Source of the DNA: Agrococcus beijingensis
GTDB lineage: Bacteria; Actinomycetota; Actinomycetes; Actinomycetales; Microbacteriaceae
Reading direction: 5' to 3'
Length of the DNA: 61,262 nucleotides
Assembly: GCF_030758955.1 (NCBI RefSeq)
Contig: NZ_CP132360.1
Location: 2,225,354 to 2,286,615 of the forward strand
A program made the position numbers and the translations under genes. The notes under the pieces are model-generated. The model saw only the letters and a program-made list of their open reading frames with translations, ran no database searches and was not told the origin of the DNA. Shown here piece after piece: positions 48,386-57,671 of the stretch; the stretch's first letter is position 1, and each line of letters starts with the position of its first letter.

Positions 48386-48612
48386 GATGCGTCGACCGCG
48401 GCACCCGCGTCGTCGAGCACGAAGGTGACCTCCATCGTCACCTGCCACGAGGTGATCGCCCCGTCCTTGATGTTGACGACGTGGTCCTTCACCCACGCCC
48501 CCTCGACGCCGCGCAGCGTCTCGCTGGCGCGCGTGATGCCCTGCTTGACCGCGTCCTCGAAGCTCACGTCCGAGCGCGAGCTGATGGTGGTGATCCGTGC
48601 GACAGATGCCAT
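48376..48612 (-). CDS. dodecin family flavin-binding protein
   Basis: A 78-residue protein from the ATG at 48612, with AAGGAGG 6 nt upstream. The dodecin pattern is clear: SVARITTISSRSDVSFEDAV, then GITRASETLRGVEGAWVKD and GAITSWQVTMEVTFVLDD. The central Trp (GAITSWQV) is the residue that stacks on the bound flavin. Dodecins form hollow dodecamers that store flavins in the cytosol. The last codons and stop lie inside the adjoining 17-bp repeat array, so changes in the array could alter the C-terminus. Confidence 0.93.
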   Translation of the reverse strand: MASVARITTISSRSDVSFEDAVKQGITRASETLRGVEGAWVKDHVVNIKDGAITSWQVTMEVTFVLDDAGAAVDASSD

Positions 48613-48693
48613 TGCCGTCCTCCTTGACCGCAGCGCGAGGGCCGTCCTCGCGCCGCCAGCCAATCGCGGATCGCCGCACGGCGGAAGTGCCGA

Positions 48694-50991
48694 TTACGGC
48701 TCGGGCTGCTCGTCGTCGACGCCGGCGGGCAGCGCCGGCAGCGTGCCGGTCGGGTGCTGCCGGCGCGGCGTCAGCACCGAGGCGACGTCGGTCTCGGCCG
48801 AGTAGGCGAGGAACCCGAGGTGCGCCTCGTAGCGGTCGAGCACGTCGTCGACCACCTGCTGCTTCGTCAGGCCCATCAGGTCGTAGCCGCCGGATCCCGT
48901 CTGCGTGAACACCTCGAGCCGGTAGTAGACGTCGGTCTCGCGCGACATGCGGCCGCCGAACATCGGCACCGGCGCCTCGACCAGCGCCACCTGGTAGTGG
49001 AAGTCGCGGTGCTCGTCCATCGACACCCGCAGCAGCGGCTCGTCGACGCCGGTCGTCTCGCTCGCCATCGACGAGCGCTCGACCTCGTAGCCCTGCGCGC
49101 GGAACTCTGCCGCGACGTCGTCGAGCGCGACCCGCACGGTGCGGTCGAGGAACTGCGCGGCCTGCTTCTTCGAGGGGAACGCGCGCATGCGCTCGAGCCG
49201 TTGCGCGAGCGTGCGCTCGGGCGCCCTGCCGCCCGCCGGCGCCATCGAGCGGCGCCGCAGCACCAGTCCCTCGCGCTCGGCGCGCTCCATGCGCAGCGCC
49301 TTCGAGAACGAGATCATCACGAGGTAGGCGATGATCGTCACCGGCAGCGCGAAGATCAGCGTCGCGTACTCCATCGTCGTCACGCCGCCCGCGATCAGCA
49401 TCGCGATGGTCAGCAGGGCCGTCAGCAGCGCCCAGTAGATGCGCAGCCACTTCGGGCCGTCCTGCGACGGGTCGGGGATGGAGGAGGAGAAGTTCGACAT
49501 CACCATCGCGCCGGAGTTCGCGCTCGTCAGGTAGAACAGCAGACCTGACAGCGTCGCGAGGCCGATGAGGAACATCGCGCCCGGGAACATCTCGAGCAGC
49601 GCGTACCAGCCCTGCTCCGGGCTGTCGACGGCGAGCTGCGCGAACGCCTCGTTGCCGTTCGCGATCACCTCGAACAGCGCCGAGTTGCCGAACAGCGACA
49701 CCATGAAGAAGTCGCACAGCACCGGCGCGGTGATCGCCGCGATCACGAACTCCCGCAGCGTGCGACCACGCGAGATGCGCGCGAGGAAGACGCCCACGAA
49801 CGGGCCCCACGCGAGCCAGAACGCCCAGAAGAACAGCGTCCAGCCACCCATCCACTCGGCGCCGTCGGGCTCGTAGGCGAAGGTCTGCAGGGTGCGCTCG
49901 GGCAGCGTCACGATGAAGCGGCCGATGTTCTCGACCAGCGCGTTCAGCAGGAACGCCGTCTGGCCGGTGAAGAGGATGTAGAGCATCATCGCCGCGGCGC
50001 TCCACAGGTTGAGCTCCGAGATCCAGCGGATGCCCTTGTCGACGCCCGAGGTGGTGGCAGCGATCGTGAGCACCACAGCGACGATCACGAGGGCGATCTG
50101 CAGCGCCAAGCCCTGCTCGAGGCCGAAGATGAGCGAGAAGCCCACGTTGAGCAGCACGACGCCGATGCCCATCGAGGTGGCGACGCCGAACACGGTGCCG
50201 ATCAGCGCGATGGCCGAGATGCCGTCGCCCAGCGGACCGCGGACGCGCTTGCCGAGCAGCGGGTAGAGGGCAGCGCGGATCGACAGCGGCATGCCCCAGC
50301 GGTAGGCGAAGTAGCCCATCGCCATGCCGAGCAGCGCGTACATCGCCCAGCCGGCGACGCCGTAGTGGAACATCGTCCAGACGACCGCCTCCTGCGCCGC
50401 GGCCATCGTCTCGCCCTCACCGGTCGGCGGGTCGAGGTACTGCACGACAGGCCCGGTGACCGAGTAGAAGAGCATGTCGATGCCGACACCGGCGGCGAAG
50501 AGCATCGCGACCCAGGTGAACAGGCCGTACTGCGGCCGCGAGTGGTCGGGCCCCAGGCGCACCTTGCCCTCCTTCGAGAGCGCCACCCAGAGAACGAAGG
50601 CGATCACGAGGGTCACGGTGAGCACGTAGTACCAGCCGAGGTTGGTCGCGATCCAGGTGACGACGGTCAGCATCACCGACTTCGCGATCTCGGGCATGAG
50701 CAGCGCCCAGACCGAGAAGGCGACGACGACCACCGATGACACGATCAGCACCGCCCACTTCACCCGCGGCTTCGGATCCTCGCTGAGCTCCGCGGGCGCC
50801 TTGCTCAGATCGCTGCGCGAGACGGGCGCGTCATCCTCGACGCGCCGCTCGGGCTTGCGCTCGGTGCCGCCGAATCGGGTGCGCTCGATCGGCGGCGGCG
50901 ACGAGCGCCACTGGCCGTCGGCACCGGTCGCGGCGCCGGGCGTCGCGTCTGCGCCGGTCGCTCCGGGGATCCGATCGTCGTTCGCTGGCAT
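48694..50991 (-). CDS. betT: BCCT family betaine/choline transporter, BetT-like
   Basis: The ATG at 50991 (GGAGAGG upstream) gives 765 residues; a GTG at 50997 is possible. A disordered ~75-residue N-terminus precedes twelve membrane helices. BCCT marks include FTWVAMLFAAGVGIDMLFYS, WTMFHYGVAGWAMYALLGM, WTLFFWAFWLAWGPFVGVFL and RISRGRTLREF. The long C-terminal domain (~150 residues) has the BetT-type YDLMGLTKQQVVDDVLDRYE motif, a region known to tune osmotic activation in BetT. The likely substrate is choline or glycine betaine. A palindrome at 51032-51057 lies about 40 nt upstream. Confidence 0.88.
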   Translation of the reverse strand: MPANDDRIPGATGADATPGAATGADGQWRSSPPPIERTRFGGTERKPERRVEDDAPVSRSDLSKAPAELSEDPKPRVKWAVLIVSSVVVVAFSVWALLMPEIAKSVMLTVVTWIATNLGWYYVLTVTLVIAFVLWVALSKEGKVRLGPDHSRPQYGLFTWVAMLFAAGVGIDMLFYSVTGPVVQYLDPPTGEGETMAAAQEAVVWTMFHYGVAGWAMYALLGMAMGYFAYRWGMPLSIRAALYPLLGKRVRGPLGDGISAIALIGTVFGVATSMGIGVVLLNVGFSLIFGLEQGLALQIALVIVAVVLTIAATTSGVDKGIRWISELNLWSAAAMMLYILFTGQTAFLLNALVENIGRFIVTLPERTLQTFAYEPDGAEWMGGWTLFFWAFWLAWGPFVGVFLARISRGRTLREFVIAAITAPVLCDFFMVSLFGNSALFEVIANGNEAFAQLAVDSPEQGWYALLEMFPGAMFLIGLATLSGLLFYLTSANSGAMVMSNFSSSIPDPSQDGPKWLRIYWALLTALLTIAMLIAGGVTTMEYATLIFALPVTIIAYLVMISFSKALRMERAEREGLVLRRRSMAPAGGRAPERTLAQRLERMRAFPSKKQAAQFLDRTVRVALDDVAAEFRAQGYEVERSSMASETTGVDEPLLRVSMDEHRDFHYQVALVEAPVPMFGGRMSRETDVYYRLEVFTQTGSGGYDLMGLTKQQVVDDVLDRYEAHLGFLAYSAETDVASVLTPRRQHPTGTLPALPAGVDDEQPEP

Positions 50992-51031
50992 GCGCACCTC
51001 TCCTCAGCGGGGCACGCCGCATCCGCCCTCG

Positions 51032-51057
51032 TGATCATCGCGGCGAAGCGGTGATCA
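51032..51057. promoter_or_regulatory. TGATCAyCGC inverted repeat upstream of BetT-like gene
   Basis: TGATCATCGC (51032-51041) and GCGGTGATCA (51048-51057) are inverted copies with one mismatch around a 6-nt spacer. The 26-bp symmetry and position about 40 nt before the start codon fit a repressor operator, for example of a TetR-type (BetI-like) protein encoded elsewhere. Confidence 0.45.
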
Positions 51058-51180
51058 TGGCGTTCGGCTCGATCTGGGCTGGCCCCGGATTGCCGATCAG
51101 CGGCGCGTCGTGGCTGCCGCAGATCGTCGGCTCAGGTTCCCATGCTAGCCGGGGCGGCACCAGAGGCCTCCTTCACCGGC

Positions 51181-51837
51181 TCAGCGCAGCGTCGCGATGC
51201 CGCCCTCCACGGCCACGTCGAGCTCGAGCCCGTCGGCTTCGGCAGCCACAATCTCGAGGCCTTCCGGGCCGGTGCCCACCTCGATGCCGAGCGCCGTGAG
51301 CCGCGCCGACTCCGCCGCCGGATCGCGCGCCAGCCGCCGCACGGCGACGAGCTCGAGCGTGGGGATCTCGTCGAGCGCGGGATGCGCGGTGGAGCCCCAG
51401 TCGATGAGGAACGGCGGGCGCGTCTCGTCCTCCGGCAGCCCCAGCCGCCAGGCGAGCTCGCGCCCGTCGGGCGTGCTGCGCGAGAGCGGCGCGACCTCGA
51501 AGCCGAGGCCGGCCGCTCGGGCGCGGTCGACGGATGCGTCGAGGTCGTCGGGCGCGATTGCGAAGCTCGCGAGCCCGGGCGCCCGCCGCTGCGCGATGCC
51601 GAAGCGGGCGATGTCTGCGGCCGCGAAGCCGGCCTCGGCGTCGGGCCCGATCACCTCGAGGTACTGCCTGCGGCGCTCGCCGCCGACGGTGAACGCGATC
51701 AGCGCGTTGGCGGTGCCGCCCGGGTGGCGGCCGCTCGGCACGGCGCGCGCGCCGGTGCGGAGCGCGACGTCGTCGATCGCCGCCGCCAGGTCGGGGCCGG
51801 CCAGCACGACGTGGTCGAGCACGCGGGGCACGCCCAT
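51181..51837 (-). CDS. glyoxalase-like (VOC) domain protein
   Basis: A 218-residue protein starting MGVPRVLDHVVLAGPDLAAA, the usual opening of PF13468 glyoxalase-like domains (first metal ligand His in LDHVVL). FTVGGERRRQYLEVIGPD carries the Glu ligand. A second half-domain includes FLIDWGSTAHP and LTALGIEVGTG. Family members act as metal-dependent isomerases, lyases or dioxygenases; reaction unknown. The ATG overlaps the stop of the upstream AhpD-like gene by 1 nt. It is the last gene of the sulfur-type cluster that begins with the C-S lyase at 59007. Confidence 0.8.
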   Translation of the reverse strand: MGVPRVLDHVVLAGPDLAAAIDDVALRTGARAVPSGRHPGGTANALIAFTVGGERRRQYLEVIGPDAEAGFAAADIARFGIAQRRAPGLASFAIAPDDLDASVDRARAAGLGFEVAPLSRSTPDGRELAWRLGLPEDETRPPFLIDWGSTAHPALDEIPTLELVAVRRLARDPAAESARLTALGIEVGTGPEGLEIVAAEADGLELDVAVEGGIATLR

Positions 51838-52442
51838 CAGGAGGCCCCGACTTCCTCGGGCTCGCCGAGCGACAGCATCAGCCGGTTCGCCCAGTTGAAG
51901 AACGCGGCACCCGCGATCTGGTCGGCGATGCCCGCATCGTCGACGCCCGCCGCGCGGAGGCGCGCGACGTGCTCGGCACCGAAGGCCGAGGGCGTCAGCG
52001 TCAGTGCGGCCGACGCATCCACGATCGCGTCCCACCGGTCGTCGACGCGCGCGTCGACCCCCTCGTCGAGCAGCCGCTGCACGTCCTCCGGCCGGCCCCC
52101 GAGCCGCGAGGCGGCCTTCGCGTGCACCGAGGCGCAGAAGACGCAGCCGTTGACGCGCGAGGTGGCCGCGGCCGAGAGCTCGCGCTCCCAGCGGGGCAGC
52201 CCGCCGGCCTCGTTGGTGAAGATGTCGAGGTCGGTGAGCGTGCGCGCCCGGAGCGCCTCGGGGTCGCGCGCCAGCAGCCGGAAGTAGGGGCTGGCCGAGC
52301 GCGACGCCTCGACGAGCGCGTGGCGCTGCACGTCGCTGAGCTCGGCCTCGGCCACGGGCGGCGCCCACGGCACCCAGCCGAGGCCGCGCTGGGTGAACCC
52401 CTCGGGGCGGCGCAGCTGCGGGTAGTCGGTGATGGTGGTCAT
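51837..52442 (-). CDS. alkylhydroperoxidase-domain protein (Avi_7169-type)
   Basis: A 201-residue AhpD-like protein. The active-site pair is CVFCASVHAKAASRLGG (CxxC...H), as in carboxymuconolactone-decarboxylase/AhpD enzymes. The N-terminal FTQRGLGWVPWAPPVAEAEL and C-terminal FFNWANRLMLSLGEPEEVG match, to my knowledge, the Avi_7169 subfamily. That subfamily occurs next to a CMD protein and a luciferase-like monooxygenase, exactly as here. It probably reduces peroxide or peroxy intermediates made by the flavin enzyme. It overlaps the CMD gene by 4 nt. Confidence 0.86.
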   Translation of the reverse strand: MTTITDYPQLRRPEGFTQRGLGWVPWAPPVAEAELSDVQRHALVEASRSASPYFRLLARDPEALRARTLTDLDIFTNEAGGLPRWERELSAAATSRVNGCVFCASVHAKAASRLGGRPEDVQRLLDEGVDARVDDRWDAIVDASAALTLTPSAFGAEHVARLRAAGVDDAGIADQIAGAAFFNWANRLMLSLGEPEEVGAS

Positions 52443-53179
52443 GCGCGGGCCTCCTGCAGATCGGTGGCGGGATCGGTGGCGGGGGCGGGGGAGTCGGCGA
52501 GCACCCGCAGGCCGTGCACGAGCCGCAGCTGGAACGCGAGGAACGCGACCAGCTGGCTGAGCGACACGAGCGCGTCGGCCTCCCAGCCGGCGTCGACGAG
52601 CGCCTGCAGCGCCTCGGGGCGCGCGTCGCGCGGGTGCAGCACCAGCAAGTGCGCGTGCTCGAGCGCCGCCGCGAGCCGGGTGCCGAGCACGCTGCAGTCG
52701 ATCGCCGCGACCGGCCCGGCGACGGCCTCGGCCTGCAGGCCGGGCTCGCGGTAGTCGCCGTAGGGGCCGGATGCGCGACCCGCGTCGGCCGCGTCGCGGA
52801 CAGCCGCGACGACGGCCGGCTCGGTCGCGTCGGCCAGCAGCTCGAGGTAGAAGGCGCTCGGCCGGGTCGGCGCGGCCGCTCCCAGGCCGCCGCTGCCGTC
52901 GGGGTCGGAGCCGTCGCCGGCCGCGGGGTCGGAGCCGGCGGCGGGGCCGGAGCCGGAGGCGCGGTCAGGGCGGTCGGGGTCTGGGTCGTGCAGCAGCGCG
53001 ACGTACGCCGCGACCGCGTAGCGGTCGGCGAGCTCGAGCTGGCCGGGCTCCGCGGGCTCGAGCAGCGCCAGGAAGCTCTGCTGCGCGTGCTCCCGCGCGT
53101 CGGGGCGGGCGTGGCGGATCGCGTCGAGCGGCGATCCGGGCGCGATGCCCGCGAGGTGGTCGATGACGTCATGCGACAT
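52439..53179 (-). CDS. CMD domain protein (Avi_7170-type)
   Basis: A 246-residue protein with a CMD/AhpD-like helical fold (SHDVIDHLAGIAPGSPLDAI, FLALLEPAEPGQLELADRY, YAVAAYVALLHD) and C-terminal AGWEADALVSLSQLVAFLAF. Unlike its neighbour it lacks a CxxC. A low-complexity insertion (PDRASGSGPAAGSDPAAGDG) lies near residues 70-100, absent in most relatives I know, and is probably disordered. It overlaps the luciferase-like gene by 11 nt and the AhpD-like gene by 4 nt. It may pair with the AhpD-like protein as an inactive or structural partner. Confidence 0.82.
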   Translation of the reverse strand: MSHDVIDHLAGIAPGSPLDAIRHARPDAREHAQQSFLALLEPAEPGQLELADRYAVAAYVALLHDPDPDRPDRASGSGPAAGSDPAAGDGSDPDGSGGLGAAAPTRPSAFYLELLADATEPAVVAAVRDAADAGRASGPYGDYREPGLQAEAVAGPVAAIDCSVLGTRLAAALEHAHLLVLHPRDARPEALQALVDAGWEADALVSLSQLVAFLAFQLRLVHGLRVLADSPAPATDPATDLQEARA

Positions 53180-54221
53180 GGGTGAGCTCCTTCTGGACGA
53201 GCAGATCGGCGTCGGGCCGGCCGACGCGGTAGCCGAGCGCCGGCGCGACCTCGGTCGCGAACAGCTCGAGCGAGCGGGCGGTGATGGCGGGGTCGGGATC
53301 GACGGAGTGCACCTGGATCGACACCTCGGTGGCGCCCGCCGCGACGGCGTCGGCGCCGAGCGTCTCGGCGACCTCGTCGGGCGTGCCCAGGTGGGTCTCG
53401 CTGCGCACGAGCAGCTCGTCGAGCGTCAGCGAGCCGGGCGTCACGCCGTGCAGCTGCTGGAGCTGCCGGGTGAGGCCGCCCTCGGCGTGCGCGCGCACCG
53501 CGTCGCGCTGGTCGGCGTCGACGACGACGACGCTGCGCGAGGCGAGGATGTGCGGGGCGACGCCCGCGGGCAGGGCCTCGAGGTAGGCGTCGACGAGGCG
53601 GCGCTGCACATCCCACACCCGGGGCCACACCCGGGGCGGCGCGCCCTCGGTGCCGGCGGGCGTCGGCTGCACGCGCGAGAGCATCAGCCCGTCGCCCTGC
53701 GCGCCGATGGCCCCGGCGCCCTCGGCCGAGAAGGTCGCCTGCCAGATGCGGCGGTCGAGGCCCTCGGCGCGGGGGTGCAGCTCGACATCGGCGGTGCCGG
53801 CCAGCAGCGTGCGCAGCCGCACGAGCTTCGCGTCGTAGATCGCGCGCCGGTGCTCGGGGTCCTCGCCGAACGCGCTCAGCGTGCGGGGGCTGCCGCCGGT
53901 GCCGAGGCCGAGCTCGACCCGGCCGCCCGAGATCGTGTCGAGCACCGCGGCGTCCTCGGCGGCGCGCGCGGGGTGCTCGTGCGCGAGCGTCAGGATCGCG
54001 GTGCCGAGCCCGATGCGCGAGGTGCGCGCGGCAGCCGCGGCGAGCAGCACGAACGGGGAGGGCAGGCCGCCCTCCGCGCCGTCGAGGTGGTGCTGCGCCA
54101 CCCACGCGTTCGCGTAGCCGAGCCGCTCGGCCTGCGCGATCTGCTCGAGCGCGATCCGGTAGCGCTCGGCGGGCGTCGCCTCGTCGAGCAACCGGGTGAA
54201 GAATCCGATCGTGGGCGCCAT
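53169..54221 (-). CDS. FMN-dependent luciferase-like monooxygenase (KPN_01858-type)
   Basis: A 350-residue luciferase-like TIM-barrel protein from the ATG at 54221 (GGAGG 7 nt upstream; a GTG at 54224 also fits). Motifs: TIGFFTRLLDEATPAERYRI, YANAWVAQHHLDGAEGG, IGLGTAILTLAHEHPARAAE, GRVELGLGTGGSPRTLSAFG and the late LGTPDEVAETLG. It should use reduced FMN from a partner reductase to oxidise a substrate, probably a sulfur-containing one given the C-S lyase, metY remnant and ABC importer in the same operon. No FMN reductase is visible in the window. Confidence 0.86.
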   Translation of the reverse strand: MAPTIGFFTRLLDEATPAERYRIALEQIAQAERLGYANAWVAQHHLDGAEGGLPSPFVLLAAAAARTSRIGLGTAILTLAHEHPARAAEDAAVLDTISGGRVELGLGTGGSPRTLSAFGEDPEHRRAIYDAKLVRLRTLLAGTADVELHPRAEGLDRRIWQATFSAEGAGAIGAQGDGLMLSRVQPTPAGTEGAPPRVWPRVWDVQRRLVDAYLEALPAGVAPHILASRSVVVVDADQRDAVRAHAEGGLTRQLQQLHGVTPGSLTLDELLVRSETHLGTPDEVAETLGADAVAAGATEVSIQVHSVDPDPAITARSLELFATEVAPALGYRVGRPDADLLVQKELTHVA

Positions 54222-55927
54222 CACGCCACCTCCAGGGTCTGGGTCGTGGTCCGGATCGCGGACTCGGTCGTGCCGGCGCGCGCGTCGCGCAGCCAGTCGG
54301 GGGCTGGCACCGCGTCGAGCAGCGCCCGCGTGTACTCGTGCTGCGGGTCGCGCAGCACCTGCTGCGCGGCGCCGGTCTCGACCGCGATGCCGCGTCGCAG
54401 CACGGTGACGGTGTCGGCGATGCGACGCACGACCGCGAGGTCGTGGGTGATGAAGAGATAGGTGAGGCCGAGCTCGCGCTGCAGCCGCTCGAGCAGCTCG
54501 AGGATCTGCGACTGCACCGTCACGTCGAGCGCCGAGACGGCCTCGTCGAGCACCACCACCTCGGGCTCGATGATGAGCGCGCGGGCGATGGCGACCCGCT
54601 GCCGCTGGCCGCCCGAGAGCTCGCGCGGCAGCCGCTCGGCGATCTCGGCCGGCAGCGCGACCTGCTCGAGCGCGGTCGCGACGCGCTCGGCGAGCACGCG
54701 GCGGTCGCGCACGCCGCCCTGCGCGGGTGACAGGTTCTGCAGCGGCTCGCCGATGGTCTGGCCGATCGTGCGGCGCGGGTCGAGCGACGCGAAGGGGTTC
54801 TGCGAGACGAGCTGCACGGTGCGTCGGAGCCTGCGGCTGCCGCGCTCGGCGAGCACGTCGAGGTCGCCGATCGCGATCGAGCCGGCCGTCGGGGCGTGGA
54901 AGCCCGCGAGCGCGCGGCCGATGGTCGTCTTGCCGGAGCCCGACTCGCCCACGAGCGCGTGCGTGGTGCCCCGCTCGATGACGAGACCGACGTCGTCGAC
55001 GGCACGGAACGCATCCGCCCGACGACCGCGCGCGTGGCCGTACTCGTGCACGAGCCCCGCGATCGTGACCAGAGGGGCGGATGCGACCCGCGGCACCCGT
55101 GGGGAGGCGTCGGCCAGGCCTGTGAGATCGGCCAGTGCCGGGGCGTCGGCGAGCAGCGCCGCCGTGTAGTCGCTCTGCGGGTCGCGCAGCACGGCGCGCG
55201 CGTCGCCTGCCTCCTCGAGCCGCCCGGCGCGGAGCACCGCGATCGCGTCGGCCCGCTCGGCGGCGACCGCGAGGTCGTGCGTGATGAGCAGCAGGCTGGA
55301 GCCCAGCTCGCCGCGCAGCTCGTCGAGGAGGTCGAGGATGCGGCGCTGCACCGTCACGTCGAGCGCGCTCGTCGGCTCGTCGGCGACGATGAGGTCGGGC
55401 TCGAGCGCGATCGCGGCCGCGATGAGCGCGCGCTGGCGCATGCCGCCGGAGAGCTCGTGGGGGTACTGCTTCGCGCGCCGTTCGGGGTCGTCGAGCCCGA
55501 CGCGGTCGAGCAGGTCGATGACGCGGCGCCGGATCGCCTCCTTCGTGCCCCAGCGGTGGATGCGCAGGGGCGCGGCGACCGAGGCGCCGATGGTCTGCAC
55601 GGGGTTCAGCGAGGTGCCCGGATCCTGCGGCACGAGCCCGATGCGTGCGCCGCGCAGCTGCTGCAGGGCGCCGGCCGAGAGCCTCGTGAGGTCGACGGGG
55701 CCGCCCGCGAGCTGCAGGTGGATGCCGCCGCGCTCGACCCGGCCGCCCTCGGGCAGCAGCCCGATGATCGACTGGCCGATGGTGGTCTTGCCGGAGCCCG
55801 ACTCGCCGACCAGCGCCAGCACCTCGCCGCGCTGCAGCTCGAGGCTGACGCCGTGCACGGCGGTGCGGCGCTCCCGGCGGGCGGCGTACGAGACGGCCAG
55901 GTCGTCGATCGTGAGCAGCGCGCTCAT
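54221..55927 (-). CDS. ABC transporter, fused dual ATP-binding protein (oligopeptide/nickel type)
   Basis: A 568-residue protein with two complete ATPase domains. Domain 1 (about 1-255): Walker A GESGSGKTT, signature LSGGMRQR, Walker B LIVADEPTSALD. Domain 2 (about 290-560): Walker A GESGSGKTT, signature LSGGQRQR, Walker B VVLDEAVSALD, where Ala replaces the usual Pro-Thr. The DppD-DppF-type layout fits di/oligopeptide-family importers. The start overlaps permease 2 by 4 nt and the stop overlaps the monooxygenase. It energises uptake of the cluster's substrate, but the binding protein gene is missing here. Confidence 0.92.
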   Translation of the reverse strand: MSALLTIDDLAVSYAARRERRTAVHGVSLELQRGEVLALVGESGSGKTTIGQSIIGLLPEGGRVERGGIHLQLAGGPVDLTRLSAGALQQLRGARIGLVPQDPGTSLNPVQTIGASVAAPLRIHRWGTKEAIRRRVIDLLDRVGLDDPERRAKQYPHELSGGMRQRALIAAAIALEPDLIVADEPTSALDVTVQRRILDLLDELRGELGSSLLLITHDLAVAAERADAIAVLRAGRLEEAGDARAVLRDPQSDYTAALLADAPALADLTGLADASPRVPRVASAPLVTIAGLVHEYGHARGRRADAFRAVDDVGLVIERGTTHALVGESGSGKTTIGRALAGFHAPTAGSIAIGDLDVLAERGSRRLRRTVQLVSQNPFASLDPRRTIGQTIGEPLQNLSPAQGGVRDRRVLAERVATALEQVALPAEIAERLPRELSGGQRQRVAIARALIIEPEVVVLDEAVSALDVTVQSQILELLERLQRELGLTYLFITHDLAVVRRIADTVTVLRRGIAVETGAAQQVLRDPQHEYTRALLDAVPAPDWLRDARAGTTESAIRTTTQTLEVA

Positions 55928-56769
55928 GCGGTTCCCTCTCTGACTGCTGCCGCGACGCGGTTCGCCGACAGCACGACGGCGGCCACGACGATGCCGGGCA
56001 GGGTGGTGAGCCACCAGGCGGTGGCGACGTAGTCGCGGCTCTCCGCGATCAGCAGGCCCCACTCGGGCGTGGGCGGCGGCGCGCCGTAGCCCAGGAACCC
56101 GAGCGTGGAGATCTGCAGGATGGCGCTGCCGAACTGCAGCGCGGCGAGCGCCAGCACGGCGCCCAGCGAGTTGGGCAGCACGTGCCGCCACAGCACCGCC
56201 AGGAACGAGCCGCCGGAGCCGAACGCGGCCTCGACGTAGTCGCTGCGGCGCACCCGCACCACCTGCGAGCGGGCGAGCCTGGCGAAGACCGCGATCGAGG
56301 TGACGCCGACGGCGATCGCGGCGTTCGTGACGCCGAAGCCGAGCAGCACGATCACGCTCAGCGCCAGCAGCAGGCCGGGGATCGCCAGCAGCACGTCGAC
56401 GACGCGCATCAGCGCCTCCTCGACGATGCCGCCGGTCGAACCGGCCAGCACGCCGATCGCGGTGCCGACGACGAGCCCGACGAGCACGGCGATGGCCGCG
56501 CCCGAGAGCGAGTTGCCGGCGCCGAAGATGACGCGGGCGAGCAGGTCGCGACCGGTGGCGTCGGTGCCGAACGGATGCGCGGCGCTGGGCGCCTGCAGCG
56601 CCTCGGCGGCGATGCCGGCGATCGGATCCTGCGCCGTGAACAGGCCGGGCAGCACCGCCCAGGCGAGCGCGATCGCCAGCACGGCGATGGCGAGCAGCAG
56701 CGTCGCGCGGGGGCGCGGGCGGGTGCCGGCTGCCCGTCGTGGCGGCAGGGTGGCGGTGATGGCGCTCAT
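55924..56769 (-). CDS. ABC transporter permease 2 (DppC/OppC-like)
   Basis: A 281-residue permease, ATG at 56769. The N-terminal HPFGTDATGRDLLARVIFGA is the hallmark of DppC/OppC proteins. About six hydrophobic segments follow. The EAA-type coupling loop is VRRSDYVEAAFGSGGSFLAV then RHVLPNSLGAVLALAALQFG. The C-terminal GAPPPTPEWGLLIAESRDY is also typical. It overlaps permease 1 (start 4 nt) and the ATPase, and should pair with the truncated permease 1 to form the channel. Confidence 0.92.
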   Translation of the reverse strand: MSAITATLPPRRAAGTRPRPRATLLLAIAVLAIALAWAVLPGLFTAQDPIAGIAAEALQAPSAAHPFGTDATGRDLLARVIFGAGNSLSGAAIAVLVGLVVGTAIGVLAGSTGGIVEEALMRVVDVLLAIPGLLLALSVIVLLGFGVTNAAIAVGVTSIAVFARLARSQVVRVRRSDYVEAAFGSGGSFLAVLWRHVLPNSLGAVLALAALQFGSAILQISTLGFLGYGAPPPTPEWGLLIAESRDYVATAWWLTTLPGIVVAAVVLSANRVAAAVREGTA

Positions 56770-57671
56770 GCGTGCACGGCCTTCCGGAGCCTCGGGTCGA
56801 TCGCCGGGGCGACGAGGTCGACGAGCAGATTGATGACGACGAAGCCGATCGCCGAGATGACGACGATCGCCTGCAGCACGGGGATGTCGCGGGTCGCGAC
56901 CGCCTCCTGCGTGAGCCGACCGAGGCCGGTGCGTGCGAAGACCGTCTCGGTGACGACCGCGCCGGCCACCAGCTCGCCGAAGAGCACGCCGGCGATCGTC
57001 AGCGTCGGCAGCAGGGCGTTGCGGGCCACCTCCTTCGACAGCAGCCAGCGCGGGCTGGCGCCCCGGGCCTTCGCCACCGTGATGAACGGCTCGGCGACCG
57101 TGTCGTCGATGCTGCGGATCAGCACCTGCGCCAGCGGCGCCGCGATCGGCACCGCGAGGGTCAGCACCGGCAGCACCAACGCCTCGAGCGGGTCGGCGTT
57201 GATGACCGGGATCAGCCCCAGCCGGAACGAGACGACCTGCAGCAGCACGATGCCGAGCCAGAAGACCGGCACCGAGACGAACAGCGGTGGCAGCGAGCGG
57301 AACGCCCGGCGCAGCCACTCGGCGCCCGAGAAGGTGGCGGCGACGGCGATGCCGACGGCCAGCAGCACCGCGGCCAGGAAGCCGAGCGAGGCGAGCGCCA
57401 GCGTCGACGGCAGTGCCGAGGCGATCAGCTCCTCGACCTCGGCGCCGCTCTGCAGCGAGGTGCCGAGGTCGCCGGTCAGGAAGCCGAGCGCCGACTGCCC
57501 CAGCTGCACCCAGACGGGCTGGTCGGTGCCGTACACGGTGCGCAGCTCGTCGAGCTGCGCCTCGGTCAGGCCCAGCTCCGGGCTGGCGTACCGGGCGACG
57601 ATCGCGTCGCCCGGCAGCGCCTGCAGGAGGAGGAAGGCGAGCACGAAGGTGGCGACCACGACGAGCGCCGC
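56766..57671 (-). pseudogene. ABC transporter permease 1 (DppB/OppB-like), 5'-truncated at a deletion junction
   Basis: Coding similarity begins abruptly at 57671 with AALVVVATFVLAFLLLQALP, inside the first membrane helix. An in-frame TAG (57672-57674) lies directly upstream, and no start codon precedes the missing first ~10 residues. A GTG at 57659 could still initiate a 297-residue form. The rest is intact: GLTEAQLDELRTVYGTDQPV, ATFSGAEWLRRAFRSLPPLF, VFARTGLGRLTQEAV. Full-length relatives start with a basic cytoplasmic tail before this helix. Function is doubtful. The other side of the junction is the start of metY. Confidence 0.75.
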
